From positions 1 to 26,561 of the forward strand of contig DEYM01000104.1 in assembly GCA_002364555.1 (NCBI GenBank): a DNA stretch of 26,561 nucleotides. Direction: 5' to 3'. Positions within the stretch are counted from its first letter, which is position 1, and every line of letters starts with the position of its first letter. The position numbers and the translations under genes were made by a program. Source of the stretch: Phycisphaerales bacterium UBA3158. Its GTDB lineage: Bacteria > Planctomycetota > Phycisphaerae > Phycisphaerales > SM1A02. Positions 15,720-23,785 of the stretch are shown piece after piece. Below the pieces are notes generated by a model. The model was not told where the DNA came from and did not search any database. It saw only the letters and a list, made by a program, of their open reading frames with translations.

Positions 15720-16196
15720 ATGAAACTGCTCGACCTCATCGTAAAAGACGCCATTGATCCCAATCTCGAAGCAACCACTCGCGACGAGGCGATCGGTCTG
15801 CTCATCGACAAGCTCATCGACGCCAAGGTCCTGGACAAGGCCCAGCGGGACGACTTCATCAAGGCGATCATCAAACGTGAACGACGCGGATCAACCGGGT
15901 TTGGACATGGTGTCGCCGTTCCCCACGTGAAGCATCCCGAAATCGAAACCCTCACTGCCGCCGTGGGCGTTTGCAAGGATGGCATCGACTTCAACGCATT
16001 GGATGGCCAGCCGGTCCATTCCATCTTCCTGATCATCAGTCCTGAACAGAAGCCCGAGGAACATCTCGAAGCCATGGAAGCCGTCTTCAGCCATCTGAGC
16101 CAGGAGACGTTCAGAAGCTTTCTCCTGCAGGCGAACACCATCGAGGAAGTGATGACGCTCCTCGAGGAAGCCGATTCGAGCACCCTGGGCAGCTGA
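15720..16196 (+). CDS. ptsN: PTS IIA component, PtsN-like (EIIA-Ntr)
   Basis: This is a 158-residue EIIA domain of the fructose/mannitol type, the phosphocarrier of the regulatory nitrogen PTS. The phosphorylation site is His69 in GVAVPHVK, preceded by RRGSTGFGHG (the usual RE...STGIGxG block), with LIISPEQKPEEHLEAM downstream as the family's conserved strand-helix. No IIB or IIC domain is fused or adjacent, so a regulatory rather than transport role is more likely. The start ATG 15720 is clear from the family N-terminus; the Shine-Dalgarno is weak. It lies between hpf and the HPr gene, which is its probable phosphodonor partner. Enzyme I is not in the window. Confidence 0.92.
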   Translation: MKLLDLIVKDAIDPNLEATTRDEAIGLLIDKLIDAKVLDKAQRDDFIKAIIKRERRGSTGFGHGVAVPHVKHPEIETLTAAVGVCKDGIDFNALDGQPVHSIFLIISPEQKPEEHLEAMEAVFSHLSQETFRSFLLQANTIEEVMTLLEEADSSTLGS

Positions 16197-16236
16197 AACC
16201 ACACCACCACATCGAACTGTTCTCATCGGGTTAGAC

Positions 16237-16530
16237 GTGTCCAATACCGACTCCGCCATCGTGACCATATCCAACCGACTGGGCCTTCATGCCCGGCCGG
16301 CGATGATGTTGGCCGAAGCAGCCATGCGATACGAATCGGACGTGACGCTGCAGCGGCTCGATCAGGAAAAGGCCGTGGACGCGAAGTCGATCATGCAACT
16401 GATGATGCTCGCTGCGGTATGCGGAACGGAATTGAAGGTTGAAGCCCACGGCTCGGATGCCGCTGAATCGGTCGCGGCGATTCAGGAGCTCGTCAAGAAC
16501 AGCTTCAACGAGGATTCACTGGACGGCTAA
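16237..16530 (+). CDS. ptsH: HPr-family phosphocarrier protein
   Basis: HPr relays phosphate from Enzyme I to EIIA proteins. The 97-residue protein has the active-site His18 in RLGLHARPAMM and a regulatory serine, Ser51, in DAKSIMQLMMLAA, the equivalent of Ser46 of Gram-positive HPr. The serine context suggests that an HPr kinase/phosphorylase acts on it, although no such gene is present here. The start is GTG at 16237; no ATG lies closer to the first strand. The stop codon overlaps the stop of convergent gpsA, the two reading frames sharing 4 bp. It is the last gene of the hpf-ptsN-ptsH group. Confidence 0.92.
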   Translation: MSNTDSAIVTISNRLGLHARPAMMLAEAAMRYESDVTLQRLDQEKAVDAKSIMQLMMLAAVCGTELKVEAHGSDAAESVAAIQELVKNSFNEDSLDG

Positions 16531-17543
16531 TGTCCGATTGATTCCGCCTTCGGATCACGTTGCATCAGGCGTTCGATGGCCTTTCTGGGATCAAGACCTT
16601 CGAAGAGAATGGCGTGAATGGCTCTGGTTATGGGCATTTCCACGGCGTGTCGATCTGCCAGCATCACCATTGACTTGGTCGTTGCGACGCCTTCGATGAC
16701 CGATCCACTGGATTCCAGGAACGCATCAAGCGTCATCCCCCCGCCGATGGCTTCACCACAGGTCCTGTTCCGGCCGTGCGGGCTGAAGCAGGTCGTCGCC
16801 AGATCACCGACTCCGGCCACTCCGAAGAACGTTTCTGGCCTCGCCCCCATCGCTTCGCCAAGCGCCGTGATTTCCGAGAGCCCCCTGGCCAGAACCGCCG
16901 ACTTCGCGTTGTCACCGGCTCCAAGACCATCAACCATGCCGGCGGCCAGTGCGATCACGTTCTTGGCTGCGCCAGCCAATTCGACTCCAAGCAGATCGTC
17001 ATGCGTGTAGATGCGCATCCATGGAACCCGAAGCCAGGATTGCACAAGACTCGAAACGGATGAATCCGTCGCGGCGGCGACCATGACCGCTGGAAGATGC
17101 TCCACGAGTTCGGTCGCGATGGTCGGACCCGACAGGGCACACATCGAACCGGGTTCGAGTCCTGCCTGGGCAACGACCTCGGAGATGATCTCCGAGGGTC
17201 GCAGCAGGGTCGTGTTCTCGATACCCTTCGCCACACTGACCACGGGGACTCCGCCCATGCCTTTTCCGAGTCTCCCCCAGACGGGTCTGATGAACTGGGT
17301 GGGAATGGCATTGACGATCAACGAGGCGCCTTCCAGGGCGGCATCGGCATCGGACTCGATACGGATAGCGGGATCGATCTCCATTCCCTCGAGCCTCGGG
17401 CTGCGGCGGGTGGCGGCGAGTGCTTGGACATTCTCGGGGAACGGGCCCCATACCCGGACGTTCGAATCGCCTCGCTGGAAGGCATCCGCCATGACCAGTC
17501 CCATCTGACCGTCCCCGATGACCGTGACTGTGCGTTCTTTCAT
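16527..17543 (-). CDS. gpsA: Glycerol-3-phosphate dehydrogenase [NAD(P)+]
   Basis: GpsA reduces dihydroxyacetone phosphate to sn-glycerol 3-phosphate for phospholipid synthesis. The 338-residue protein begins MKERTVTVIGDGQMGLVMA, with the dinucleotide fold GxGxxG at residues 10-15; Asp at the second position is atypical compared with GAGxWG. It continues with VNAIPTQFIRPVW, VVSVAKGIEN, LSGPTIATEL, then the substrate-binding block ELAGAAKNVIALAAGMVDGL, and GVAGVGDLATTCFSPHGRNR. The reading frame continues upstream to 17774, but that would overlap the P-type ATPase start; ATG 17543 has GGAGG about 10 nt upstream and matches the family length. It converges on ptsH. Confidence 0.95.
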   Translation of the reverse strand: MKERTVTVIGDGQMGLVMADAFQRGDSNVRVWGPFPENVQALAATRRSPRLEGMEIDPAIRIESDADAALEGASLIVNAIPTQFIRPVWGRLGKGMGGVPVVSVAKGIENTTLLRPSEIISEVVAQAGLEPGSMCALSGPTIATELVEHLPAVMVAAATDSSVSSLVQSWLRVPWMRIYTHDDLLGVELAGAAKNVIALAAGMVDGLGAGDNAKSAVLARGLSEITALGEAMGARPETFFGVAGVGDLATTCFSPHGRNRTCGEAIGGGMTLDAFLESSGSVIEGVATTKSMVMLADRHAVEMPITRAIHAILFEGLDPRKAIERLMQRDPKAESIGH

Positions 17544-17662
17544 GGCTGCTGATCCTCCGTGGGCCATTGTGGCGGCATATGGGTCCGAAAACCAGCCCAT
17601 ATGAACCTCAAGCCGATCAAATACGTACCGTCCCAGATGCCCCGGGGACCAATCTTCGAGTC

Positions 17663-17668
17663 TATACT
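17663..17668 (+). promoter_or_regulatory. -10-like TATACT upstream of the P-type ATPase
   Basis: TATACT (five of six to consensus) stands 59 nt before the ATG at 17728. A start near 17675 would give a leader of about 53 nt that includes a GAGAG Shine-Dalgarno. The remaining spacer to gpsA (17544-17662) shows no other recognisable element. Confidence 0.35.
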
Positions 17669-17727
17669 TCGCGTGTCCAACAAGAGCATTCCCGGCAAGG
17701 GACATACCGCCAGCCAAGAGAGCGTCC

Positions 17728-19767
17728 ATGAACCAAGTCCAAGGTACCGCGAACCCCACCGAGTCGACCATCATTCCTGAAACTCCTCAGCTGGCTCTGG
17801 AAGCCCGTGGTGGAGCCGAGGGGCTCGAACGCAAGCTGTTGATCGCCCTGTGTGGTGGTGTGCTCCTGGCTTCGTCCTGGATCGCCAAGCTCGTCGGGAT
17901 CAAACCAGAAATCGCCCAGTTCCCAGCCTTCCTTGGTTCTGTGGTCCTGGTGATCCCACTGGTCATGGGTGCATGGCGTGAAATCGCCAGAGGTCGCCCA
18001 TCGAGTGATTCCCTTGCCTCCTTGGCGGTTCTGGCCGCCATGGCATCGCAGATGTATCTGGCTGCCGGCTTCCTCGCCCTGTTCCTGTGGATGGCCAACC
18101 TGATCCTCAGCCGAACGGCCTGGGGTGCTCAACGTGCCATTCGGGAGCTGCTGGACCTCACGCCCGACATCGCTCGTCTGATCAAGTCAGACGGATCTGA
18201 ACAAGAGGTCTCCCTCTCGGAGATTTCCGTCGGGGACCGAGTTCGTGTGCGGCCCGGTGAGAACCTGCCTGTCGACGGCCGAGTCCTCAGCGGTGCATCG
18301 AACATCAATCAGGCATCGCTGACTGGCGAAGCCGTTCCGATCGAGGTGCGAGAAGGATCCGAAGTCTATGCAGGCACGACCAATCTCACAGGTCAGATCG
18401 AACTCGAGGTCACGGCCATTGCGGGCGAAACGACCATCGGCAAGGTCGAGGAACTGATCCGTGAAGCGGAATCCAGCAAGACCAGCCGGCAGGAAGTCAT
18501 CGAACAGCTGGCCGGCTACTACTTCTGGGTCGTCATCATGGTGGCGGCATTGGTCTGGTTCTTCACCATTCGCCACGCCGACGAGGCGATCCGGGCACAG
18601 GCTTCGCTTCGTGCCATCGCCGTGCTCGTGGTGACCTGCCCTGGTGGACTGCTGATCTCCCATCCAACCGCGATGGTGGCAGCCTTCGCCGCCGCTGCCC
18701 GACTGGGCATCATGATCAAGCAGACACGCACGCTGGAAGCTGCCGCGGACATCGACACCATCGTCATGGACAAGACCGGAACGCTGACCACCGGACGCTT
18801 CGAAGTCAGTCGACTCACGCCCGCCGAGGGCATCGAAGGCGCCGCTCTGCTTCAGGCTGCTGCCGATGGAGAACAACATTCGAATCATCCACTTGCTCGT
18901 TCGATACTCGAGACCGCTCAGAAGGCTCGAATAGAGCCCAGGAACATCGAAAGCTACGAGGAACTCCATGGACGAGGCGTGGTGGCCCACGCATCGGATG
19001 GAGATGTGCATGTGGGTCGTTCGGCCTGGATCAGCGAACTCAATCCCGATGTGAGCGAAGAGGCACAGGCACTCGACGAGAAGCTCGCTGGCATGTCCGG
19101 TGTCCACGTCATGCAGAATGGACGCTATCTGGGCGCTGTCGGTCTTGAAGACAAGCTGCGACGTCATGCCACTGAAGCCATCTCCGATCTCAGGGAACTG
19201 GGCTGCCGGCGTGTCTGCATCTTCACGGGCGACCGACTCTCGGTGGCCAAGCGAGTAGGACAGGCCGTCGGTGTGGATGCCATCGAAGCCGAATGTCTTC
19301 CGGAAGAGAAGCATGAGGAACTCAAGTACCTCATCAAGCGAGGTCACCGAACACTCGTCGTCGGCGACGGAATCAACGACGGCCCCATTCTGGCCACGGC
19401 CGATGTCGGCGTCGCCATGGGACTCTCCGGCTCGGACATCGCCACCAACTCCGCGGGTGTGGCCTTGATGAACGACGATCTCAGGCACATACCGTTCCTG
19501 CTGTCGCTCGCTCGAAAGTCACGCAGCGTGATCAGTCAGAACATCGCCATGTCCCTGATGCTGGCCATCATCGGACTGGCACTGGCCGCCACGGGAACGA
19601 TCCTGACCCTCTGGCTCGCACCGTTCTACTACGCATTGGGCTATGTCGTCGTCATCGCCAACAGCCTGAGACTGGTCCGGTTCGGAGAGGAATTCTCCGA
19701 ACAGGAACAGGAACGCCAGCGGGTTGAAGCGAGTCGAGTATCCAAGCCCGTGCGTCAAATGGCCTGA
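17728..19767 (+). CDS. P1B-like (heavy-metal) P-type ATPase with a Cys-Pro-Gly motif
   Basis: This is a 679-residue membrane ATPase that should move a cation across the inner membrane by an aspartyl-phosphate cycle. The N-terminal 40 residues lack a heavy-metal-associated domain. Two hydrophobic pairs precede the actuator domain (SLTGEAVPIEV). The membrane motif is LVVTCPGGLLISHPTAM with Cys304-Pro305-Gly306. The phosphorylation site is Asp348 in DKTGTLTTG, followed by the P1B-type HSNHPLA motif, FTGDR and GDGINDGP. Two final helices end with YALGYVVVIANSLRLVRF. The overall plan and HP motif are those of metal-transporting P1B ATPases, but the transport motif is CPG instead of CPC, SPC or TPC, so the ion cannot be predicted. 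No metallochaperone or metal regulator is adjacent. Its stop abuts that of the convergent aldolase. Confidence 0.88.
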   Translation: MNQVQGTANPTESTIIPETPQLALEARGGAEGLERKLLIALCGGVLLASSWIAKLVGIKPEIAQFPAFLGSVVLVIPLVMGAWREIARGRPSSDSLASLAVLAAMASQMYLAAGFLALFLWMANLILSRTAWGAQRAIRELLDLTPDIARLIKSDGSEQEVSLSEISVGDRVRVRPGENLPVDGRVLSGASNINQASLTGEAVPIEVREGSEVYAGTTNLTGQIELEVTAIAGETTIGKVEELIREAESSKTSRQEVIEQLAGYYFWVVIMVAALVWFFTIRHADEAIRAQASLRAIAVLVVTCPGGLLISHPTAMVAAFAAAARLGIMIKQTRTLEAAADIDTIVMDKTGTLTTGRFEVSRLTPAEGIEGAALLQAAADGEQHSNHPLARSILETAQKARIEPRNIESYEELHGRGVVAHASDGDVHVGRSAWISELNPDVSEEAQALDEKLAGMSGVHVMQNGRYLGAVGLEDKLRRHATEAISDLRELGCRRVCIFTGDRLSVAKRVGQAVGVDAIEAECLPEEKHEELKYLIKRGHRTLVVGDGINDGPILATADVGVAMGLSGSDIATNSAGVALMNDDLRHIPFLLSLARKSRSVISQNIAMSLMLAIIGLALAATGTILTLWLAPFYYALGYVVVIANSLRLVRFGEEFSEQEQERQRVEASRVSKPVRQMA

Positions 19768-19773
19768 TCAGGC
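19762..19773. repeat. 12-bp perfect palindrome at convergent stops
   Basis: GCCTGATCAGGC spans the junction where the ATPase stop (TGA) and the aldolase stop (TCA on the plus strand) touch. With no loop and no U-tract it is not a classical terminator. It may be a consequence of back-to-back TGA codons plus chance. Confidence 0.4.
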
Positions 19774-20847
19774 GATCGTGATGCGGTCATCCAGATAGAC
19801 GTCCTGAATGGTGTTGAGAAGCTTGATGCCCTCATCCATGGGTCTCTGGAACGCCTTGCGGCCCGAGATCAGCCCGGTTCCACCGGCTCGCTTGTTCACC
19901 ACTGCGGTGTGAACCGCCTGTGCGAAGTCGTTCGAGCCACTGGCACCACCTGAATTGATCATTCCCGCACGCCCCATGTAGCAGTTGGCGATCTGCCAGC
20001 GGCAGAGATCGATCGGATGATCGGTGCACAGCTCTGTGTACATCCGATCGTCGTACTTGCCATAGGGACCATGTGCATCGTTCATCGCGATGTAGCCACC
20101 ATTGAGCGTGGCCTGCTTCTGCTTGATGATGTCCGCCTCGATCGTCACGCCGAGGTGGTTGGCCTGACCGGTCAGATCTGCGGAGGAATGGTAGTCCTTG
20201 CCGTCTATCTTGAAATCGGGACTTCGAAGATAGCACCAGAGTATGGTCGCCATGCCCAGTTCATGAGCCATCTGGAACGCCTCTGCCACCTCGATGATCT
20301 GTCGTCTGGATTCCTCGGAACCGAAGTAGATCGTTGCGCCGACTGCCGTCGCGCCCAGATTCCAGGCTTCCTGGACTGTTCCGAACATGACCTGATCGAA
20401 CTGATTGGGAGACGTGAGCAGCTCGTTGTGGTTGAGCTTGCAGATGAAGGGGATCTTGTGGGCATACTGACGACTGATGGAGCCAAGCACCCCGAAAGTG
20501 GTCGCAACCGCATTGCAGCCACCCTCGATGGCCAGCTTCACGATGTTCTCCCCATCGAAGTAGAGCGGATTGGCCGAGAAGGATGCGGCAGCCGAATGCT
20601 CGATGCCCTGATCAACCGGCAGGATGGACATGTACCCCGTTCCACCAAGCCTTCCATGGCCGTACAACGCCTGGAGTGATCTGAGAACCTGTGGATTTCG
20701 ATCACTGTCCTTGAAGCACCTGTCGACGAAATCAGGCCCGGGAAGATGCAGAAGATCCCTTTTCAGGATGGCTTCATGGGAAAGAAGCGAGTCTGCGGCG
20801 TCTCCGAGGAGTTCGATCACATCTGTTGAATGGGCACCCGAGGTCAT
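19768..20847 (-). CDS. fbaB: Class I fructose-bisphosphate aldolase (FbaB/DhnA-like)
   Basis: This is a Schiff-base aldolase of the archaeal/DhnA type, cleaving or forming fructose 1,6-bisphosphate. The 359-residue protein has ILPVDQGIEHS (conserved Asp79), CNAVATTFGVLG, a TIYFGSEE block, ILWCYLRSPDFK, and EADIIKQK with Lys242 as the likely Schiff-base lysine. Near the end are INSGGASGSNDF and GGTGLISGRKAFQRP, the phosphate-binding loops. This matches bacterial FbaB proteins of about 350 residues. The frame extends to 20901; ATG 20847 has AGGAGA 7 nt upstream and is preferred. It is divergent from mnmA, and its stop directly abuts the ATPase stop. With pgk and gpsA it makes a third glycolysis/triose-phosphate gene in the window. 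Confidence 0.92.
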   Translation of the reverse strand: MTSGAHSTDVIELLGDAADSLLSHEAILKRDLLHLPGPDFVDRCFKDSDRNPQVLRSLQALYGHGRLGGTGYMSILPVDQGIEHSAAASFSANPLYFDGENIVKLAIEGGCNAVATTFGVLGSISRQYAHKIPFICKLNHNELLTSPNQFDQVMFGTVQEAWNLGATAVGATIYFGSEESRRQIIEVAEAFQMAHELGMATILWCYLRSPDFKIDGKDYHSSADLTGQANHLGVTIEADIIKQKQATLNGGYIAMNDAHGPYGKYDDRMYTELCTDHPIDLCRWQIANCYMGRAGMINSGGASGSNDFAQAVHTAVVNKRAGGTGLISGRKAFQRPMDEGIKLLNTIQDVYLDDRITIA

Positions 20848-20952
20848 TAGGCATCTCCTGGCTAGAAGGTGGGTTGGTCCTGAGGCAGGCCACGATACCA
20901 TGTGTGATCAGCCCCCGAGCACCTATCGGTATCGAGGGCCGGATGAAGACAC

Positions 20953-22098
20953 ATGCAGAGCTCAGGACAATCCAAAAAGGTATTGCTGGCCATGTCCGGA
21001 GGAGTCGACTCCTCCGTCGCCGCCGTACTGCTTCAGGAAGCAGGCTGGGATGTGGTCGGCTGCTTCATGCGACTTGGATCGCCTGGAGAGGAGCTCGATG
21101 AAGGCACTGCGACCTGCGATACGTCGAACATCAAGATCGGTCATCAGGGCTGCTGTTCGATCAATGATGCACAGGATGCCCGGACGGTTGCCGCCAGGCT
21201 GGATATCCCCTTCTACGTACTCAACTTCAAGGAGGATTTCAGTCGTGTCATCGACTACTTCCAGTCCGAGTACCACGCCGGTAGAACACCCAACCCTTGC
21301 GTCCGGTGCAATGACTGGCTCAAGTTCGGTCGGCTTCACGACTATGCCCGCCAGATCGGAGCCACTCATGTCGCCAGCGGGCACTACGCGAGACTGAAGG
21401 GAGATGGAGCCGAACGAAGGCTCTGTCGAGGAGTGGATGAATCAAAGGATCAGAGCTATGTCCTCTTCGGAGCGGAACCTGGTCGGCTGGATGAGATGAT
21501 CCTGCCCATCGGAGATCTGACCAAGGACCATGTCAGGGAAATCGCCCGTTCACACGATCTACCCGTGTTCAACAAGCCCGACTCACAGGAAATCTGCTTC
21601 GTTCCCGACAACGACTATGCGAATCTACTCAAGCGAACCGATCCCGAGAGCATGCAACCTGGCGAGATCGTCACAACCGATGGTGATGTGATCGGCCGGC
21701 ATGAGGGGCATCAGAATTTCACCATCGGACAACGCAGGGGACTCGGTGTCGCCACCGGAATGCCTCTCTACGTGATCAATCGAGATCCGGTTTCCAATCA
21801 GGTGACCGTGGGCAACAAGGAGAATCTCAATTCCAACGGATTGCTGGCGGATCAGGCCAACTGGTTCGTGCCTCCTCCGGAGGACTGGATTCCCTGCCGT
21901 GCCCAGATCCGATACAACGCCTCGCCTGTGCCTGCCCGAGTCATGACCATGGAATCAGGCGACTTCATCGTCGAGTTCGCCTCTCCCCAGATGGCGGTTG
22001 CTCCCGGTCAGGCGGTGGTCTGCTATCACGAGGATGTCGTGATCGGTGGCGGCTGGATCAAAGAGCCGCTGTCAACCATCGACGAATCAATTCGCTAG
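20953..22098 (+). CDS. mnmA: tRNA-specific 2-thiouridylase MnmA
   Basis: MnmA activates U34 of Lys, Glu and Gln tRNAs with ATP and inserts sulfur. The 381-residue protein has the PP-loop SGGVDSS at residues 15-21, the GCCSINDAQDAR segment, the first catalytic cysteine Cys116 in NPCVRCN, HVASGHYARL, DQSYVLFG, and the second cysteine Cys215 in QEICFVPDNDY. FTIGQRRGLGV and the C-terminal beta-barrel follow. Length is typical (360-380). An ATG at 20943 is out of frame, and the start at 20953 leaves the expected short lead. A 105-nt spacer separates it from the divergent aldolase. The gene downstream starts 13 nt after its stop. Confidence 0.96.
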   Translation: MQSSGQSKKVLLAMSGGVDSSVAAVLLQEAGWDVVGCFMRLGSPGEELDEGTATCDTSNIKIGHQGCCSINDAQDARTVAARLDIPFYVLNFKEDFSRVIDYFQSEYHAGRTPNPCVRCNDWLKFGRLHDYARQIGATHVASGHYARLKGDGAERRLCRGVDESKDQSYVLFGAEPGRLDEMILPIGDLTKDHVREIARSHDLPVFNKPDSQEICFVPDNDYANLLKRTDPESMQPGEIVTTDGDVIGRHEGHQNFTIGQRRGLGVATGMPLYVINRDPVSNQVTVGNKENLNSNGLLADQANWFVPPPEDWIPCRAQIRYNASPVPARVMTMESGDFIVEFASPQMAVAPGQAVVCYHEDVVIGGGWIKEPLSTIDESIR

Positions 22099-22111
22099 AT
22101 CTGGATTCAAC

Positions 22112-23686
22112 ATGTCACTCTCGCTTCGATACGACTCAAGAAGACAACCGGTTCTGGCCGGACATGTCGTCGCGACCAGCCAGCCACTGGCCACCCAGGC
22201 TGGACTCGAGATCATGCGAAGAGGTGGCAACGCCATTGATGCCGCCATCGCGACGGCGATCACGCTCACCGTGGTCGAACCGACCTCCAACGGACTCGGA
22301 GGCGATGCCTTCGCGATGATCTGGCATGAAGGCCAGCTGCATGGCATCAATGCTTCGGGCAGATCACCGGAACGACTGGGACGGCATGAACTTCCCGATG
22401 GCCGGATGCCGTCCTTGGGATGGCTGACCGTCACGGTTCCGGGCGCGGTATCGGCATGGATGAAACTGTCTGATCGATTTGGCCAGCTGCCATTCGACTC
22501 GCTGTTCGATGCGGCGATCGAGTATGCCGGCCATGGATTTCCCGTATCACCGATGACCTCCGCCAGCTGGGCCAGAGCCGCCGATCGCTATGTGGCCTTT
22601 CCGGAATGGCAACGAGTCTTCGCTCCGGGGGGAAACACCCCCGCCGCTGGTGAGATCTTCCGCAATCCGGATCAGGCTCGAACCCTTCGGCAGATTGCGG
22701 AGACCTCTGGAAAGGCTTTCTATGAAGGCGAACTGGCAGAGCGAATCACCTCGATATCCAAGCGGGATGGCGGGCTGCTCCGCATGGATGACATGATCGG
22801 TCATCAGCCCATCGACGCAGAGACGATGCAGATTGATTTCGCCGGCGCACAGATCCACGAGATGCCGCCCAATGGCCAGGGCATCGCGGCTCTGATCGGA
22901 CTGGGCGTTCTTGAGGAACTTGATGTCGCTGATTCGGATCCGGATGATCCGATCATCATCCACAAGCAGATCGAGTGCATGAAGATCGGTCTCACCGAAG
23001 CGTTCCGGATCGTCGCCGATCCAGAGAAGTTGCCTCGAAATCCCGGTGAACTCCTTGATGCCGATCGTCTGAGGAATCATGCGGCCAGCATCGGAACCGC
23101 TGCTGGGGATCTCGAATTCCCATGGCCCGAATGGAGCTCGACCGTCTATCTGGCCACCGCGGATTCCAAGGGGAACATGGTGTCGTTCATCCAGTCCAAT
23201 TTCGAAGGCTTCGGCAGTGGCGTCGTGGTCGATGGCACCGGAATCGCCATGCAGAACCGGGCTACCGGCTTCAATCCCGATTGGGATCATCCCGGAGGCG
23301 TCGCCGGCTCGACCAGGCCATTCCACACGATCATTCCCGGGTTCGTGACGAAAGCGAATCGGCCCGAGATGGCCTTTGGAATCATGGGTGGACCCATGCA
23401 GGCGCAGGGTCATCTGCAGTTTGTCCACCGATGCGAGGGTGTCGGGCAGAATCCGCAGGAAGCCCTGGATGCACCAAGATGGAGGCTGATGGGCGGTCGA
23501 CGAGTCGTGGTCGAACCGGGTGTGAGCGACTCCGTCATCGAGGAACTCGAGAAACGGGGACACGAGGTCATGACCGCGGACGTTCGATCCGTTCGATTTG
23601 GTGGTGGTCAGGCCGTTCAACGACATGCCGATGCATGGCTGGGTGCCAGTGATTCACGTCGTGATGGACAAGCGGGCGGTTTCTGA
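22112..23686 (+). CDS. Gamma-glutamyltransferase family protein, YwrD-like
   Basis: This is a 524-residue Ntn-hydrolase that should autocleave before a catalytic threonine and act on gamma-glutamyl compounds such as glutathione. It has the family start GHVVATSQPLATQAGLEIMRRGGNAIDAAIATA and NGLGGDAFAMIW. The predicted nucleophile is Thr344 in SSTVYLATAD, aligned through the following Asp with the processing Thr of known enzymes. The FGSGVVVDGTGIAMQNR and GGPMQAQGHLQF blocks form the small subunit. No signal peptide is visible, so it is probably cytoplasmic, as for YwrD rather than periplasmic Ggt. The frame opens at 22046 inside mnmA; ATG 22112 is chosen. It lies 13 nt after mnmA and is likely co-transcribed. 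The exact substrate is unknown. Confidence 0.88.
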   Translation: MSLSLRYDSRRQPVLAGHVVATSQPLATQAGLEIMRRGGNAIDAAIATAITLTVVEPTSNGLGGDAFAMIWHEGQLHGINASGRSPERLGRHELPDGRMPSLGWLTVTVPGAVSAWMKLSDRFGQLPFDSLFDAAIEYAGHGFPVSPMTSASWARAADRYVAFPEWQRVFAPGGNTPAAGEIFRNPDQARTLRQIAETSGKAFYEGELAERITSISKRDGGLLRMDDMIGHQPIDAETMQIDFAGAQIHEMPPNGQGIAALIGLGVLEELDVADSDPDDPIIIHKQIECMKIGLTEAFRIVADPEKLPRNPGELLDADRLRNHAASIGTAAGDLEFPWPEWSSTVYLATADSKGNMVSFIQSNFEGFGSGVVVDGTGIAMQNRATGFNPDWDHPGGVAGSTRPFHTIIPGFVTKANRPEMAFGIMGGPMQAQGHLQFVHRCEGVGQNPQEALDAPRWRLMGGRRVVVEPGVSDSVIEELEKRGHEVMTADVRSVRFGGGQAVQRHADAWLGASDSRRDGQAGGF

Positions 23687-23770
23687 GACCTCGTCGGCTG
23701 GATCCCAGCGGTTGAGGAAGCAGGATCATCTGCACGGCCTGTGGATCAACGTCCCCGATCGTTCTCCGGC

Positions 23771-23776
23771 TACCAT
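23771..23776 (+). promoter_or_regulatory. -10-like TACCAT before the RNase HII-like gene
   Basis: TACCAT lies 9 nt before the ATG at 23786. A start site 6-8 nt downstream would leave only a 1-3 nt leader. The gap also contains AAGGA, so an ordinary Shine-Dalgarno is possible too. Confidence 0.35.
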
Positions 23777-23785
23777 CCAAGGACC

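Noticed and set aside
18187..19488. 433-codon antisense frame in the P-type ATPase
   Set aside because: The plus-strand ATPase has all catalytic motifs; the antisense product shows no motif and is a shadow.
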